A DNA stretch of 36,278 bases from Mesostigma viride (taxonomy: Eukaryota; Streptophyta; Mesostigmatophyceae; Mesostigmatales; Mesostigmataceae): assembly GCA_009746045.1 (NCBI GenBank), contig RPFO01001333.1, positions 1-36,278 of the forward strand, in the 5' to 3' direction. Made by a program: the position numbers and the translations under genes. The notes under the pieces were generated by a model, which ran no database searches, was not told the origin of the DNA, and worked only from the letters and a program-made list of their open reading frames with translations. This document shows, one piece after another, positions 1-9,474 of the stretch (position 1 is the stretch's first letter; the number at the start of each line of letters is the position of its first letter).

Positions 1-1012
1 CGGACCGCGGCGACCTCTTTGCCCACGCAGGCCGTCCACGACAGCGCACGTCAAAGCGACGATGGCAAGGCAGCCCCCGCAAGCGCGCAAGTCCGCCACC
101 GCCCGCGACGTGGAACAGCACGCTCGCAGGGAACCCGCCATCGAGGTGGCGCCCGCGGCTGGCGCCCGGCTCGCCGCAATCCACGCAGGCGCCATCCGGC
201 CGCCCGCGCCTCAGCAGCGCCGCCATGCGCTCCGCGAGCGTCCCCTCGCCCGCGCCGAGGTCGACCAAGTCGAGCGCGCTCTCGTCCGCCGCGGCCTCGC
301 AGCGCGCGTCGACGCAGCACGGTGTGCGCTCGACCAACGTGTGCGCATCCGCGTGCGCCAGCAACCGGCGCACCACGTCCGCGACGTCGCCGTCCCCGCC
401 CAACAGCCCGCGCAGCTGCTCGCACTCGTCGCTCACCAGCAGCGGCGGCGAGCCGCCAACGTGCTCGCGCGACCACAGGAGCAGCGTCATCGCGAACTCG
501 GCGGGCGCAAGCGAGGCCGCCCCGAACCCGGCCAGGCCGTCCCTGCCCCCATCAAAGCGCAGCCGGTCCTGCCCGCCCAGCTCGCCGCGCGCCCGCGACG
601 CGCACAGCTTCGCGTACAGCGCCTCCACGGGGTCGCGGCGAGGCGGCGCGCCGAGTGGGACCCCTTGCAGTCGCGGCAGCAGCGCTCGGCACGCCGCGAG
701 GACGCCGCGCACGTGCGTCAGGAGACCCTCGACGTCCCGGCCATGCTCGCGCGCCGTCCCCACGAGCGTTGGGTCTGCAGGGTCCGCTGTCCCAAGGATG
801 GGGTCACCCGGCACGCCGGCGGCCGCAGCGGCGTGCGGTGCGGCGTCCCCGTGCGTTCCAGCCGGCACCTGACCCGCCACCGCCGGGACAGGCCCGCCCG
901 GCGCGGCGTCGACGGTCGTCTCGCGCCCGTCAGCGGGACCGCGCTCCGAATCCCGTGAGGCATCGTTGTCTCCAACGTCCTCCTCCTCGTCCGACGAAAA
1001 CACCATCGCGGC
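1..1012 (-). CDS. Ubiquitin-specific-protease-like exon, runs off the left edge
   Basis: This frame is open without a stop from 1012 to the window edge, about 337 codons. It begins after a possible 3' splice site (AG at 1014-1013) or at an ATG at 1006-1004. The start is very acidic (MVFSSDEEEDVGDND), followed by an Ala/Pro/Gly-rich linker. The rest resembles the palm and finger of peptidase C19. A segment SLAPAEFAMTLLLWSRE recalls the usual DAxEFL helix. A Cys cluster (CCVDARC) comes next, then a spaced GTLAERMAALLRRG and CVDCGE, then FPASVLFHV, as in the CxxC...CxxC...PxxLxxHL order of USPs. The catalytic Cys box is not seen; the His box would lie beyond the edge. LVDLGAGEGTL could also be read as methyltransferase motif I, which I find less convincing. 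The coding frame is well supported; the family is an inference. Confidence 0.5.
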
Positions 1013-1073
1013 CTGCGACCACGCAATCGACAAGCACCGTGAACGCGATCGCGAGTGGGCAGGCGAGGTCAGC

Positions 1074-2045
1074 GAACGCATGCCAGAGGGGGCCATGGTC
1101 CCTTGCGCACCATGCAATAACGCTAGTGTGGCGGAAGGCTGCCTACCGTTAGGCGTGGGCCAGCTTGGATCAGGCTGAAACTTGGGAGCAGCCTTGCCCC
1201 ACACTAGTCCATCTTGTGGGCAAAGTGGGGCCTTGCAGGTCCATCGTTTGGGGGGTGGGGCATTGCCAGGGGGTGCCATGGTCCCTAGCGCGCGCTAGCA
1301 CGTGCCCACCGTTAGGGATGGGTCATGGTCCTACAATATGCAAATGAGCTCGGATTGGGCTGAAACTTGGGAGGAGGCTTCCCCCACACTAGTCATCATG
1401 TGGGCAAAGTGGGGCTTGCAGGTCAATGTTTGGGGGGGGTGGCATTGCCTAGGGGTGCCATGGTCCCTAGCGCGCGCTAGCACGTGCCCATCCTTAGAGG
1501 TGGGCCAGGGTCCTAAAATATGAAAACGAGCTTGGATCAGGCTGAAACTTGGGAGGAGGCATGCCCCACACTAGTCCATCATGTGTGCAAAGTGGGGGCT
1601 CGCAGGTCCATTGTTTGGGGGCGGTGGACATGGCCAGGCGGTGCCATGGTGCCTTGCGTGCGCTAGCACGTGCCCACCCTTAGGGGTGAGCCATGGTCCT
1701 AAAACATGAAACGAGCTTGGATTGGGCTGAAACTTGGGAGGAGGCTTCCCCCACACTAGTCCATCATGTGTGCAAAGTGGGGACTCGCAGGTCTATCGTT
1801 TGGGGGGGTGGACATGGCCAGGGGGTGCGATGGTCCCTAGCGCGCGCTAGCACGTGCCCACCTTAGAGGTGGGCCAGGGTCCTAAAATATGAAAACGAGC
1901 TTGGATTGGGCTGAAACTTGGGAGGAGGCATGCCCCACACTAGTCCATCATGTGTGCAAAGTGGGGGCTCGCAGGTCCATCGTTTGGGGGGTGGACATGG
2001 CCAGGCGGTGCCATGGTGCCTCGCGCGTGCTAGCACGTGCCCTGC
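1074..2045. repeat. 184-bp satellite, left block (about 5 units)
   Basis: Tandem units recur every 182-185 bp; the anchor GCTTGGATTGGGCTGAAACT or a close variant starts at about 1163, 1348, 1530, 1714 and 1899. Each unit carries a palindrome CTAGCGCGCGCTAG beside CACGTG. The block opens with a leader of about 92 bp (1074-1165) that also opens the second block at 5628. It lies between the Helitron acidic tail and the left-edge exon, probably in an intron. Open frames across it are by-products of the repeat. Confidence 0.93.
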
Positions 2046-2342
2046 ACCGAGAGCGCGCTGGCAACGGCTAGCAAGGGAAGTGGAAGAGTCACCGCTGCAA
2101 GCTCAAAGACCCACCGCTATCGCGTCGCGCTCCTCCATCGTGAAATCCGGAGGGCATTTCGCTCCCACGGCACGTGCCCGATTTCAGGGCCCGATCGGAT
2201 ATCCGCGTACGAGTGGTCCGAGTCGTCATCGTCCTGCAAGGGAAAAATCGCACGACACGCAACCGCATCGAACGGCGATCGGCTCAGCGTCCCTGGACGC
2301 GTGGCGCGCGCAGCAAAGGTAGGCGGAGGTAGGAAACGCGCG

Positions 2343-3443
2343 TCAAGAAAGACAGCGGCACCGGGAAACGTACGTAGGGGTAGTCGTCGAATTGACCCAC
2401 GCAGTCGCGAAAGTCTCGAGGGCGGCGCCCAGCCCGGAGTCGTCGTCCTGTGAGGGTCGGCAAGCGATCGCGGAGGCGAATGTGAGCAACAAAAAGGAGG
2501 ACGAGTGGACGCGGAACAGGGCGCTAGCACGCGAGATGGGCCAGCAGCACTCACCTCCTCGCAAAAGTCGTCGGGCGCCGACGGCGCGTCGCAGCGGTCG
2601 TCGTCAAGCGGGTCGCCGTACTCGTCCAGCCCCTGAGCGCCAAAACAACGCGGCACGCACACGGCCACGCACGAGGTCACACGCGCACGAGATGCGTCAG
2701 CAGCGGGCGCGCACGCTCGGTGCAGCCAAGGGAGGCTTTCATCTCGTGACGACGGCGGCGGCATATGCTTACCATATCCTCACAGTCAGCATATGCTTAC
2801 CATATCCTCACAGTCACCTAGGTCGGGCACGCCCTCGTTTTCGTCGCTGTCGCCACCCTCGTACAAAAGCAGCTCGGGCTCCTCAGGCTCGCCGTCGGAC
2901 ATCAAGCCGTCCTGCCGCAGGATGTCGCGATCTGTTCGCCGTCGCTCTCCAGCATGAAGTCCGCCCACAGTGGCTCCTCGACGACCTGCCTCCACCGCCT
3001 CTTGGCCGCGTCATCGGCGCACGCCTGGTCGGCCTCCGCACACGCCTCGTCGTCCCCGAGCTCCCACGTGTGCTCGTCGTCGGGGTTGTCGTACTCGTTG
3101 TCCTGGGGCTCGCCGCTCATCGGGTCCGGCAGCTCCCAGTCGTCGGATGCCTGTGCGCGGCGCCGGCCTCGCTGGCGCCTCCGGATGCGCGCCTTGACGC
3201 GGTCCTCCGCCTTGTTGCGCATGTTGATGCCCGCGCCCTGCAGATCGTCCAGTTGACGATGTTCCTGCTGTAGCCGACGCCATCGAACTCGTAGCCGAAC
3301 AAGCCCCGGATGTGCCCCCTCGCGCCCACGCGCGTGAGCGCCGTGTAAAGCTGGCCGTGCGCGAACACGTCGTGCTTGAGCCAGAGGCCGACGCGTTCCA
3401 GCGTCTGCCCCTGGCACTTGTTGATCGTGACCGCATACGCCAG
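2343..3443 (-). CDS. Helitron gene, 3' part: last helicase motifs and acidic tail exons
   Basis: The exon starting at 3443 reads LAYAVTINKCQGQTL and then QLYTALTRV, which are SF1B/Pif1 motifs V and VI, and ends the helicase with YSRNIVN. From about 3245 the coding-like frame changes: an acidic, basic-interspersed frame continues (MRNKAEDRVKAR, then DDWELPDP and similar) to about 2930. There the frame changes again into ESDGE-like sequence ending at a strong donor after GDCEDM (GTAAGC). Next is a 26-codon exon, 2632-2555 (GLDEYGDPLDDD... to FCEE, donor GTGAGT). From there the transcript may join 2447 (DDDSGLG..., stop at 2343), an exon at about 2241, or the left-edge exon at 1012. All are phase 0. 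The helicase part is firm; tail splicing is tentative. Confidence 0.65.
2765..2820. repeat. 28-bp direct tandem duplication
   Basis: The 28-base unit beginning GCATATGCTTACCATATCCT occurs twice in immediate succession. On the minus strand each copy contains a good 5' splice site (ATG|GTAAGC), so the duplication has doubled the donor of the acidic-tail exon. Confidence 0.9.
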
Positions 3444-3616
3444 CTGCGCGACGACCATACAAACGCGCGGACGTAAGCAAGCAAGACATCGAGGAAAGCA
3501 AGGGAGCATTCAGCCAAGGCCACCGCAAGTCATACGATCGCAAGGCGTGAGCCGACACCGCAAGCAACGACACCGCATGGCGCTCACCCCGCCCCTCCCT
3601 GCGCGCGCCCACGTAC
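3444..3616 (-). other. Spliceosomal intron within the helicase domain
   Basis: The donor AAG|GTACGT ends the upstream exon at 3617 and the acceptor GCGCAG| precedes 3443. Removing 173 bp joins YPFK directly to LAYAVTINKCQG, exactly the spacing expected before Pif1 motif V. This makes it the best-supported intron in the window. Confidence 0.85.
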
Positions 3617-5392
3617 CTTGAAAGGGTAGGCCATCCTGAGGATCTTGAACTTGTCGGCGTCGATGCTGAACGCGATCCGCGGGATCGCGTGCAGCTCCCC
3701 GTCCGGCGTCTTCACGAGGAACGCGCCGTCTTGCTCGTCTACGAGCTCGACGCGCGTCCCATTCTGCAACCTGTCCTTGTGGGACAGGTTGCGCGTGATC
3801 ATGGCCACCGCGCCCACCTTCCACTTGAACTCGTGGTCGGGGACGCCGTCTTGACGCGCGCAGTTGAGGGTCCTCATGGAGACCCTCTCCCCCGACTTGG
3901 CGACGCGGTCGTGGCTGAACGTGCTGCGCTCCTGGTTCTCCAGCTTGGCCAGGACAGCCGCGTTGATGTCGTCGCACGCCTTGTTGGTCACTGCGACGAT
4001 CGAGGACCGCATGCACGCGTTCGCGTCGTTGACGTTGGGGAACGTGTGCGCGATCAGCTCGTCCTCGTCCTTGACCGGCTGCACCATGCGCAGCGGGATC
4101 ATCGCCACCTCCTGGTGCGTGCGGTCGTCGATCACCGCCTCGTACGCGACGTTGTCCATGCCGACGTCGGCGACAAACTGCGCGTACTCCGGGTCCTCGC
4201 GCGCGCGGTAGTTGAACTCGAGCGGCAGCCGGTGCACGCCCACCCACTGTGGCGACCGCACCGCGCTGGCGTCGGCCGTCGCCAGCTCGCTGGCGCCCTT
4301 GACGACGGGCGCCACCTGCCGGAAGTCGCCGGCGAAGATGACGACCTTGCCGCCGAACGGCTCCTTGACAAAGGTGAGCTCGACCAGCAGCTCGTGCAAG
4401 AGATGGATCAGCTCCACGTTCATCATGCCGATCTCGTCGACGACGAGCGCGTGCGCCTCCAACAGCGTGCGCCCCCTGGCGGAGTTGCGCGTCACGCGGC
4501 AGCCGTACTCGAGGTCGAGCTCGAGCGGGAACCCGCACGCGTGATGCGACGTGTGGCCGCCCCACATCTGCAGCGACGCGACGCCCGTGAACGCCATCGG
4601 CACCACCTTGAAGCCGTCGCGCGCGGACTGCTGCATCGCCGCGTTGATGACCATGGTCTTGCCCGTGCCCGCGGGCCCGTCCACGAACAGCCGGCGGTCC
4701 GGGCTGAGCCCCTTGATCGCCAGCAGCAAGGTCTCGTACGCCTCGCGCTGCACGAGAGAGAACTTGCTCAGGTCGGGCGCGAGGATGTTCGCGTCGTCGT
4801 CGTCGTCGTGCTTGCGCTTGCGCCGGCACACGTCCTCGCCCCTGTCGCGCCGGCACTTGAGCACGGGCTCCAGCTCCCAGACGTCGTAGCCGTAGGCCGA
4901 CAGCCGCTTGTCCAGGTAGGCGAGCGTGCGCGCGAGCGCGGCCTCGCGGTCCTCGAGCGTGATGGGCTGCTTGGCTCTGCGGCCCACCCCGCCGTGCACG
5001 TCCTCGTACGCGTAGAACAGGTGGTCCTTCATCATCTCCTCCTTGAACCGCCACAGCGCGCTCATCGTGCTCAGCTTCTGCAGCACGAGGATGACGAACA
5101 GCCGCCGCATCGCGTACGGCGTCTCCAGCCGGCGCGCGGCGATGCGCATGCTCTCCACCGCCGCGTCGTCGTCCTCGAGCAGGCCCAGCCGCCGGCACGC
5201 CATCTCGTTACTGAGCAACACGCCGCCCACGGTGCGCAGCTCCTCGAACGACTGCGCGGCGCGCTTCTCCAGCAGCACGCGCAGGTAGAAGAGCTCGGGG
5301 TTGCGCAGGTCGGGGTCGTACATGCGCGTGAAGACGCGCGTCACGCGCGGCATGAGCCACCATCGCGCCGTGTGGCCCTCGCACACGATCAC
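3617..5392 (-). CDS. Helitron gene: Pif1-like SF1 helicase exon
   Basis: This 592-codon exon has phase 0 at both ends (acceptor CTCGCAG| before 5392, donor GTACGT after 3617). The first third is the Helitron linker that precedes the helicase (ELFYLRVLLEKR, SFEELRTVGG, GLLEDDDA). The helicase core follows: Walker A GPAGTGKT (4655-4678, about residue 239 of the exon), Walker B VVDEIGMM (near 4421-4444) and motif III FAGDFRQVAPVV (near 4301-4336). A run of five aspartates after KRKH separates linker and core. In Helitrons this domain is thought to unwind donor DNA 5' to 3' during rolling-circle transposition. No stop or frameshift is visible. Long plus-strand and other minus-strand frames over it are shadows of its GC-rich codons. 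Confidence 0.95.
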
Positions 5393-5506
5393 CTGCGAGC
5401 CCAGCACAAGATCGCAGCCGCCGCGGTCGGTTAGCACACGCCCCCTCCCCAAGCACGCTACATCAAACGAATGGAAAACAATGGCGACAATTCGACAATG
5501 ACGCAC

Positions 5507-5554
5507 CTCGTTGTTGACGTCCCTCAACGCGCGCTCGGGAGCTTGCCATTTCAG
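5507..5554 (-). CDS. Helitron gene: 16-codon linker exon
   Basis: The microexon LKWQAPERALRDVNNE lies between acceptor CTGCAG| (before 5554) and donor GAG|GTGCGT (after 5507), phase 0-0. It supplies the short tryptophan/arginine-containing stretch that in Helitrons links the region after Rep to the pre-helicase YLR segment. Its upstream intron (5555-7457, about 1.9 kb) holds the right 184-bp satellite block; its downstream intron is 5393-5506. The splice signals and family alignment support it, but so short an exon needs transcript support. Confidence 0.65.
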
Positions 5555-5627
5555 CTGCAGGACCCCACCGACGCATGAAGCATCCCAATAGCGAAAGGTG
5601 AGAAAAAACGCGCACCAAGACAACCCA

Positions 5628-7415
5628 TGCAATAACGCATGCCAGAGGGGGCCATGGTCCCTTGCGCGCCATGCAATAACGCTAGTGTGGGGGAAGGCTG
5701 CCTACCGTTAGGGGTGGGCCATGGTCCTAAACATGCAAACGAGCTCGGATTGGCCTGAAACTTGGGAGGAGGCATGCCCCACAGTAGTCCATCATGTGTG
5801 CAAAGTGAGGGCTCGCAGGTCCATCGTTTGGGGGGGTGGACATGGCCAGGGGGTGCCATGGTCCCTAGCGCGCGCTAGCACGTGCCCACCGTTAGGGGTG
5901 GGCCAGGGTCCTAAAATATGCAAACGAGCTTGGATTGGGCTGAAACTTGGGAGGAGGCATGCCCCACACTAGTCCATCATGTGTGCAAAGTGGGGGCTCG
6001 CAGGTCCATCGTTTGGGGGGGTGGACATGGCCAGGCGGTGCGATGGTCCCTAGCGCGCCGACAGCACGTGCCCACCGTTAGGGGTGGGCCAGGGTCCTAA
6101 AATATGCAAACGAGCTTGGATTGGGCTGAAACTTGAGAGGAGGCATGCCCCACACTAGTCCATCATGTGTGCAAAGTGGGGGCTCGCAGGTCCATCGTTT
6201 GGGGGGGTGGACATGGCCAGGGGGTGCCATGGTCCCTTGCGCGCCGACAGCACGTGCCCACCCTTAGAGGTGGGCCAGGGTCCTAAAATATGCAAACGAG
6301 CTTGGATTGGGTTGAAACTTGGGAGGAGGCATGCCCCACACTAGTCCATAATGTGGGCAAAGTGGGGGCTCGCAGGTCCATCGTTTGGGGGGGTGGCATT
6401 GCCAGGGGGTGCCATGGTCCCTAGCGCGCGCGAGCACGTGCCCACCCTTAGAGGTGGGCCAGGGTCCTAAAGTATGCAAACGAGCTGGATTGGGCTGAAA
6501 CTTGAGAGGAGGCATGCCCCACACTAGTCCATCATGTGTGCAAAGTGGGGGCTCGCAGGTCCATCGTTTGGGGGGGTGGACATGGCCAGGGGTGCCATGG
6601 TCCCTTACGCGCGCGAGCACGTGCCCACCGTTAGGGTGGGCCAGGGTCCTAACATATGCAAACGAGCTTGGATTGGGCTGAAACTTGGGAGGAGGCTTCC
6701 CCCATACTAGTCCATCATGTGGCAAACTGGGGGCTCGCAGGTCCATCGTTTGGGGGGGTGGCATTGCCAGGGGTGCCATGGTCCCTAGTGCACGCTAGCA
6801 CGTGCCCACCCTTACAGTGGGCCAGGGTCCTAAACATGCAAACGAGTTGGATGGGCTGAAACTTGGGAGGAGGCATGCCCCACACTAGTCCATCATGTGT
6901 GCAAAGTGGGGGCTCGCAGGTCCATCGTTTGGGGGGGGTGGCATTGCCAGGGGGTGCCATGGTGCCTAGCGCGCGCTAGCACGTGCCCACCCTTAGAGGT
7001 GGGCCAGGGTCCTAAAATATGCAACGAGCTTGGATTGGGCTGAAACTTGGGAGGAGGCATGCCCACACTAGTCCATCATGTGGGCAAAGTGGGGGCTCGC
7101 AGGTCCATCGTTTGGGGGGTGGCATTGCCAGGGGTGCATGGTCCCTAGAGCGCGCTAGCACGTGCCCACCTTAGAGGTGGGCCAGGGTCCTAAAATATGC
7201 AAACGAGCTTGGATTGGGCTGAAACTTGGGAAGAGGCATGCCCCACACTAGTCCATCATGTGTGCAAAGTGGGGGCTCGCAGGTCCATCGTTTGGGGGGT
7301 GGACATGGCCAGGGGTGCCATGGTCCCTTGCGCGCGCGAGCACGTGCCCACCGTTAGAGACGGGCCAGGGTCCTAAAATATGCAAACGAGGAGGCATGCC
7401 CTGCACTAGTCCATC
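5628..7415. repeat. 184-bp satellite, right block (about 10 units), inside an intron
   Basis: Same unit as the block at 1074, repeated from about 5741 to 7209 every 179-188 bp, with small length changes in G-runs. It opens with the same ~92-bp leader (5628-5720). The block fills nearly the whole intron between the post-Rep exon and the 16-codon linker exon and stops about 75 bp from the acceptor. Confidence 0.95.
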
Positions 7416-7457
7416 ATCGTGGCCCACCCCTGACGATAGGCAGTGGCAGCGCCTCAC

Positions 7458-7754
7458 CGATACGGTGGAGGTTCGCTTGTCTCCCATGAACTTGCGCATG
7501 ACGAACTTCTTGTGGAAGTCGGAGTACTTGAGCGCGTTCATCCCGGGCACGTCCTCGTCCCCGGGCCGATCAAAGTACATCGTCAGCGGCGTGTCTTGCT
7601 TCTGCTCCACCGCGTTCTCCAGCGACCACTTGCATCCCTCCTTGTAGGTGATCTTGTGCTGCCCGTCCAGGTGCACCGGCAGCATCTCGCAGCCGGGGCG
7701 CATCGCCCGCTCGTGGAAGCCGCGGCCGACCCAGTCCGCCTGCGTGCCGCTCAC
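7458..7754 (-). CDS. Helitron gene: post-Rep linker exon
   Basis: This 99-codon exon has acceptor GGCAG| before 7754 and donor TCG|GTGAGG after 7458, phase 0-0. It reads VSGTQADWVGRGFHERAM, then LTMYFDRPGDED, ALKYSDFHKKFVM and MGDKRTSTVS. Helitron proteins have the same pattern downstream of the Rep tyrosines: a short hydrophobic TMYF-type element, an LxYxDFxxxFV element, then a basic Trp/Arg stretch supplied here by the next exon. It is separated from the Rep exon by a 188-bp intron (7755-7942). No catalytic residues are expected. Confidence 0.8.
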
Positions 7755-7942
7755 CTGCCGCCATCGCGCACGCACACATAGAGACATGCCCATAGAAGAC
7801 GTGGGCGCGTAAATGTCAGCAACGGAGTAAACGGGAGCGCAATCACGAGAAAAACACGCCGCAAGGAAAAAAGGAAGCTGCACACGCTCTACTCCCTCCC
7901 CTTTGCACACAAGCACCCACGTGCATGCCTTCAGCCACTCAC

Positions 7943-9349
7943 CCGGCGCCCCCGCAGGTACTCGTCGGCCTCGTCGCACTCGCCCAGCTTGATCTCCGCG
8001 TACTCCTGCCCCTTGTTTATATATTTGTTCAGGTAGAAGACGACGTGCGTGTGCGAGGTCACCACAAAGTTGATGTGGGCCTCGAACCGCAACGTGGCCC
8101 AGGCGTTGTACGGGACGATCCACTGGTTCAGCCTGCACGTGTGCCGTCTCCGCGGGTGGATGAAGCCCCGCACGTCTTCGAACGTGCGCTTGGCGTAGGG
8201 CTCGGGGAAGCGCTTGGCGCACTTGTACGTGCGCGGCTGCCACGGGGTGAACGGCTCGTCGTCTGAGGACGAGGAGGCCGAGTCGAGGTCGAACGAGTCG
8301 CGCGCGGCCGCGACGTCCGCCGCGCGCAGCGCTTTCCGCGGGGGCATCGGCACCTCGTGCCGCCGGTTCTTCATGCACTTGGCGCCAGCGGTGTGGTTGT
8401 GGACCATGTGCTGGAGCACGAGCTCGCGCAGACGCCCCGCCGCGACGTCCTCTGGCGGCAGCTCCGCCCACGCGAGCTCGTCGATGCGCCCGTTGGCGGT
8501 GGTCGGGTGGAAGGGCTCGGGGAGCCGGAATATGACGTGCGCGTGGGGCAGCCCGCGCGTCTGGTACTCGATCACATAGATCAAGTACAGCGGCTTGGCC
8601 CCCATCACGCCGTCCTCGATGCCCTTGATGAACGCGGCCAGCCGGATGTGGAACGAGCGGTTGGCAAACTCGGGGTGTTGGTACACGTCGGTTCCCGGCG
8701 GCAGGTTGTCCTGGATTTCTGGCCACATCGGATTGCACGTGAACGTGGCGAACACCGAGGGGGCCCCGTCCTCGGCGATGGCGGCGATGTTGTTCTGGAT
8801 GTTGTGCAGCACGAAGCGGTTGGCCATCCCTGAGCCGGACGGCAGCTGCATGGTGAGCCCCGAGCGCAGCTCATCCGGCAGGTCCTTGGCGTTCGCCTTG
8901 GTGAACTTCCTCCAGTCCTTCTCGCTGTACACCCCCATCGTCTTCAGGTCGTCCAATACCTTGAGGTTGTCGTTCAGCTCGGCCCACGTCGCCAACCGCC
9001 TCTGGTGCTTCTCACGCTGCTTCCCCCGCAGGAAGGTGATGGTCTGGTCCTCCTTGGCGGAGTTCCCGTGCAGCGGGTATAGCTGCCCGAAAGCGCCCTT
9101 GTTCTTGAGCCGCCACTCGGAGAACAGCCGGCACTTGATCTCGTCCTGCAGCTTGACCTCCTGCTTGCGCTTGCTCTTCCCATCGTAGCTGTACGACCAC
9201 CCCCCTTGCCCTCCGAATGGATGGCCGGGAAAGCCAGCGCCATGTAGTCCTTGCTCCCCAGCGGCAGCTCTTTCGTGATACGCTGGCCCTCCGGCCCACG
9301 TTCCACTACATCGACACGAAAGTGGCCCGGCTGCGCGTTCCTTTGTCCG
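7943..9349 (-). CDS. Helitron gene: Rep (HUH nuclease) exon
   Basis: The exon starts at 9349 after TGCAG| (completing a phase-2 serine codon) and ends at 7943 before GTGAGT. It encodes the rolling-circle initiator: motif 1 FATFTCNPMWPEI (8714-8752), the HUH metal-binding motif GLPHAHVIF (HAH codons at 8537-8545) and the twin-tyrosine motif YLNKYINKG (8010-8036). The tyrosines lie four residues apart, as in Helitrons. In known Helitrons they nick and hold the DNA ends. The start (GQRNAQPGHFRVDVVERG, then LPLGSKDYMALAFPAIHSEGKGGW) matches the usual stretch before Rep. One base appears to be missing in a six-C run at 9200-9205. Without it the frame breaks between HSEGKGG and WSYSYDG, so this is either a sequencing slip or an inactivating mutation. 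Confidence 0.93.
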
Positions 9350-9474
9350 CTGCACGCGAGCACGCGCCCACGCAAACGCGATCCCCACCCCCGCACCCCG
9401 ATTTTCCTCGAGCAAACATCAGCCACTCGCGTGCCTCGTGCCACCCAAATGTTGGCATGACCGCGCCGCGCCGC

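Noticed and set aside
236-300. SAM-dependent methyltransferase motif I (LVDLGAGEGTL)
   Set aside because: The glycine motif fits, but no further methyltransferase motifs follow, while the Cys pairs and PxxLxxH-like segment fit a USP better. Kept only as an alternative.
19-1152. Arg/Pro/Ala-rich plus-strand frames of 215-377 codons at the left edge
   Set aside because: Arginine-rich composition is typical of wrong frames in GC-rich coding DNA; the minus-strand frame with an acidic N-terminus and ordered Cys pairs runs through the same span.
3689-5434. 581-codon plus-strand frame
   Set aside because: It is the antisense shadow of the helicase exon, caused by GC-rich third positions; the minus strand has all the helicase motifs.
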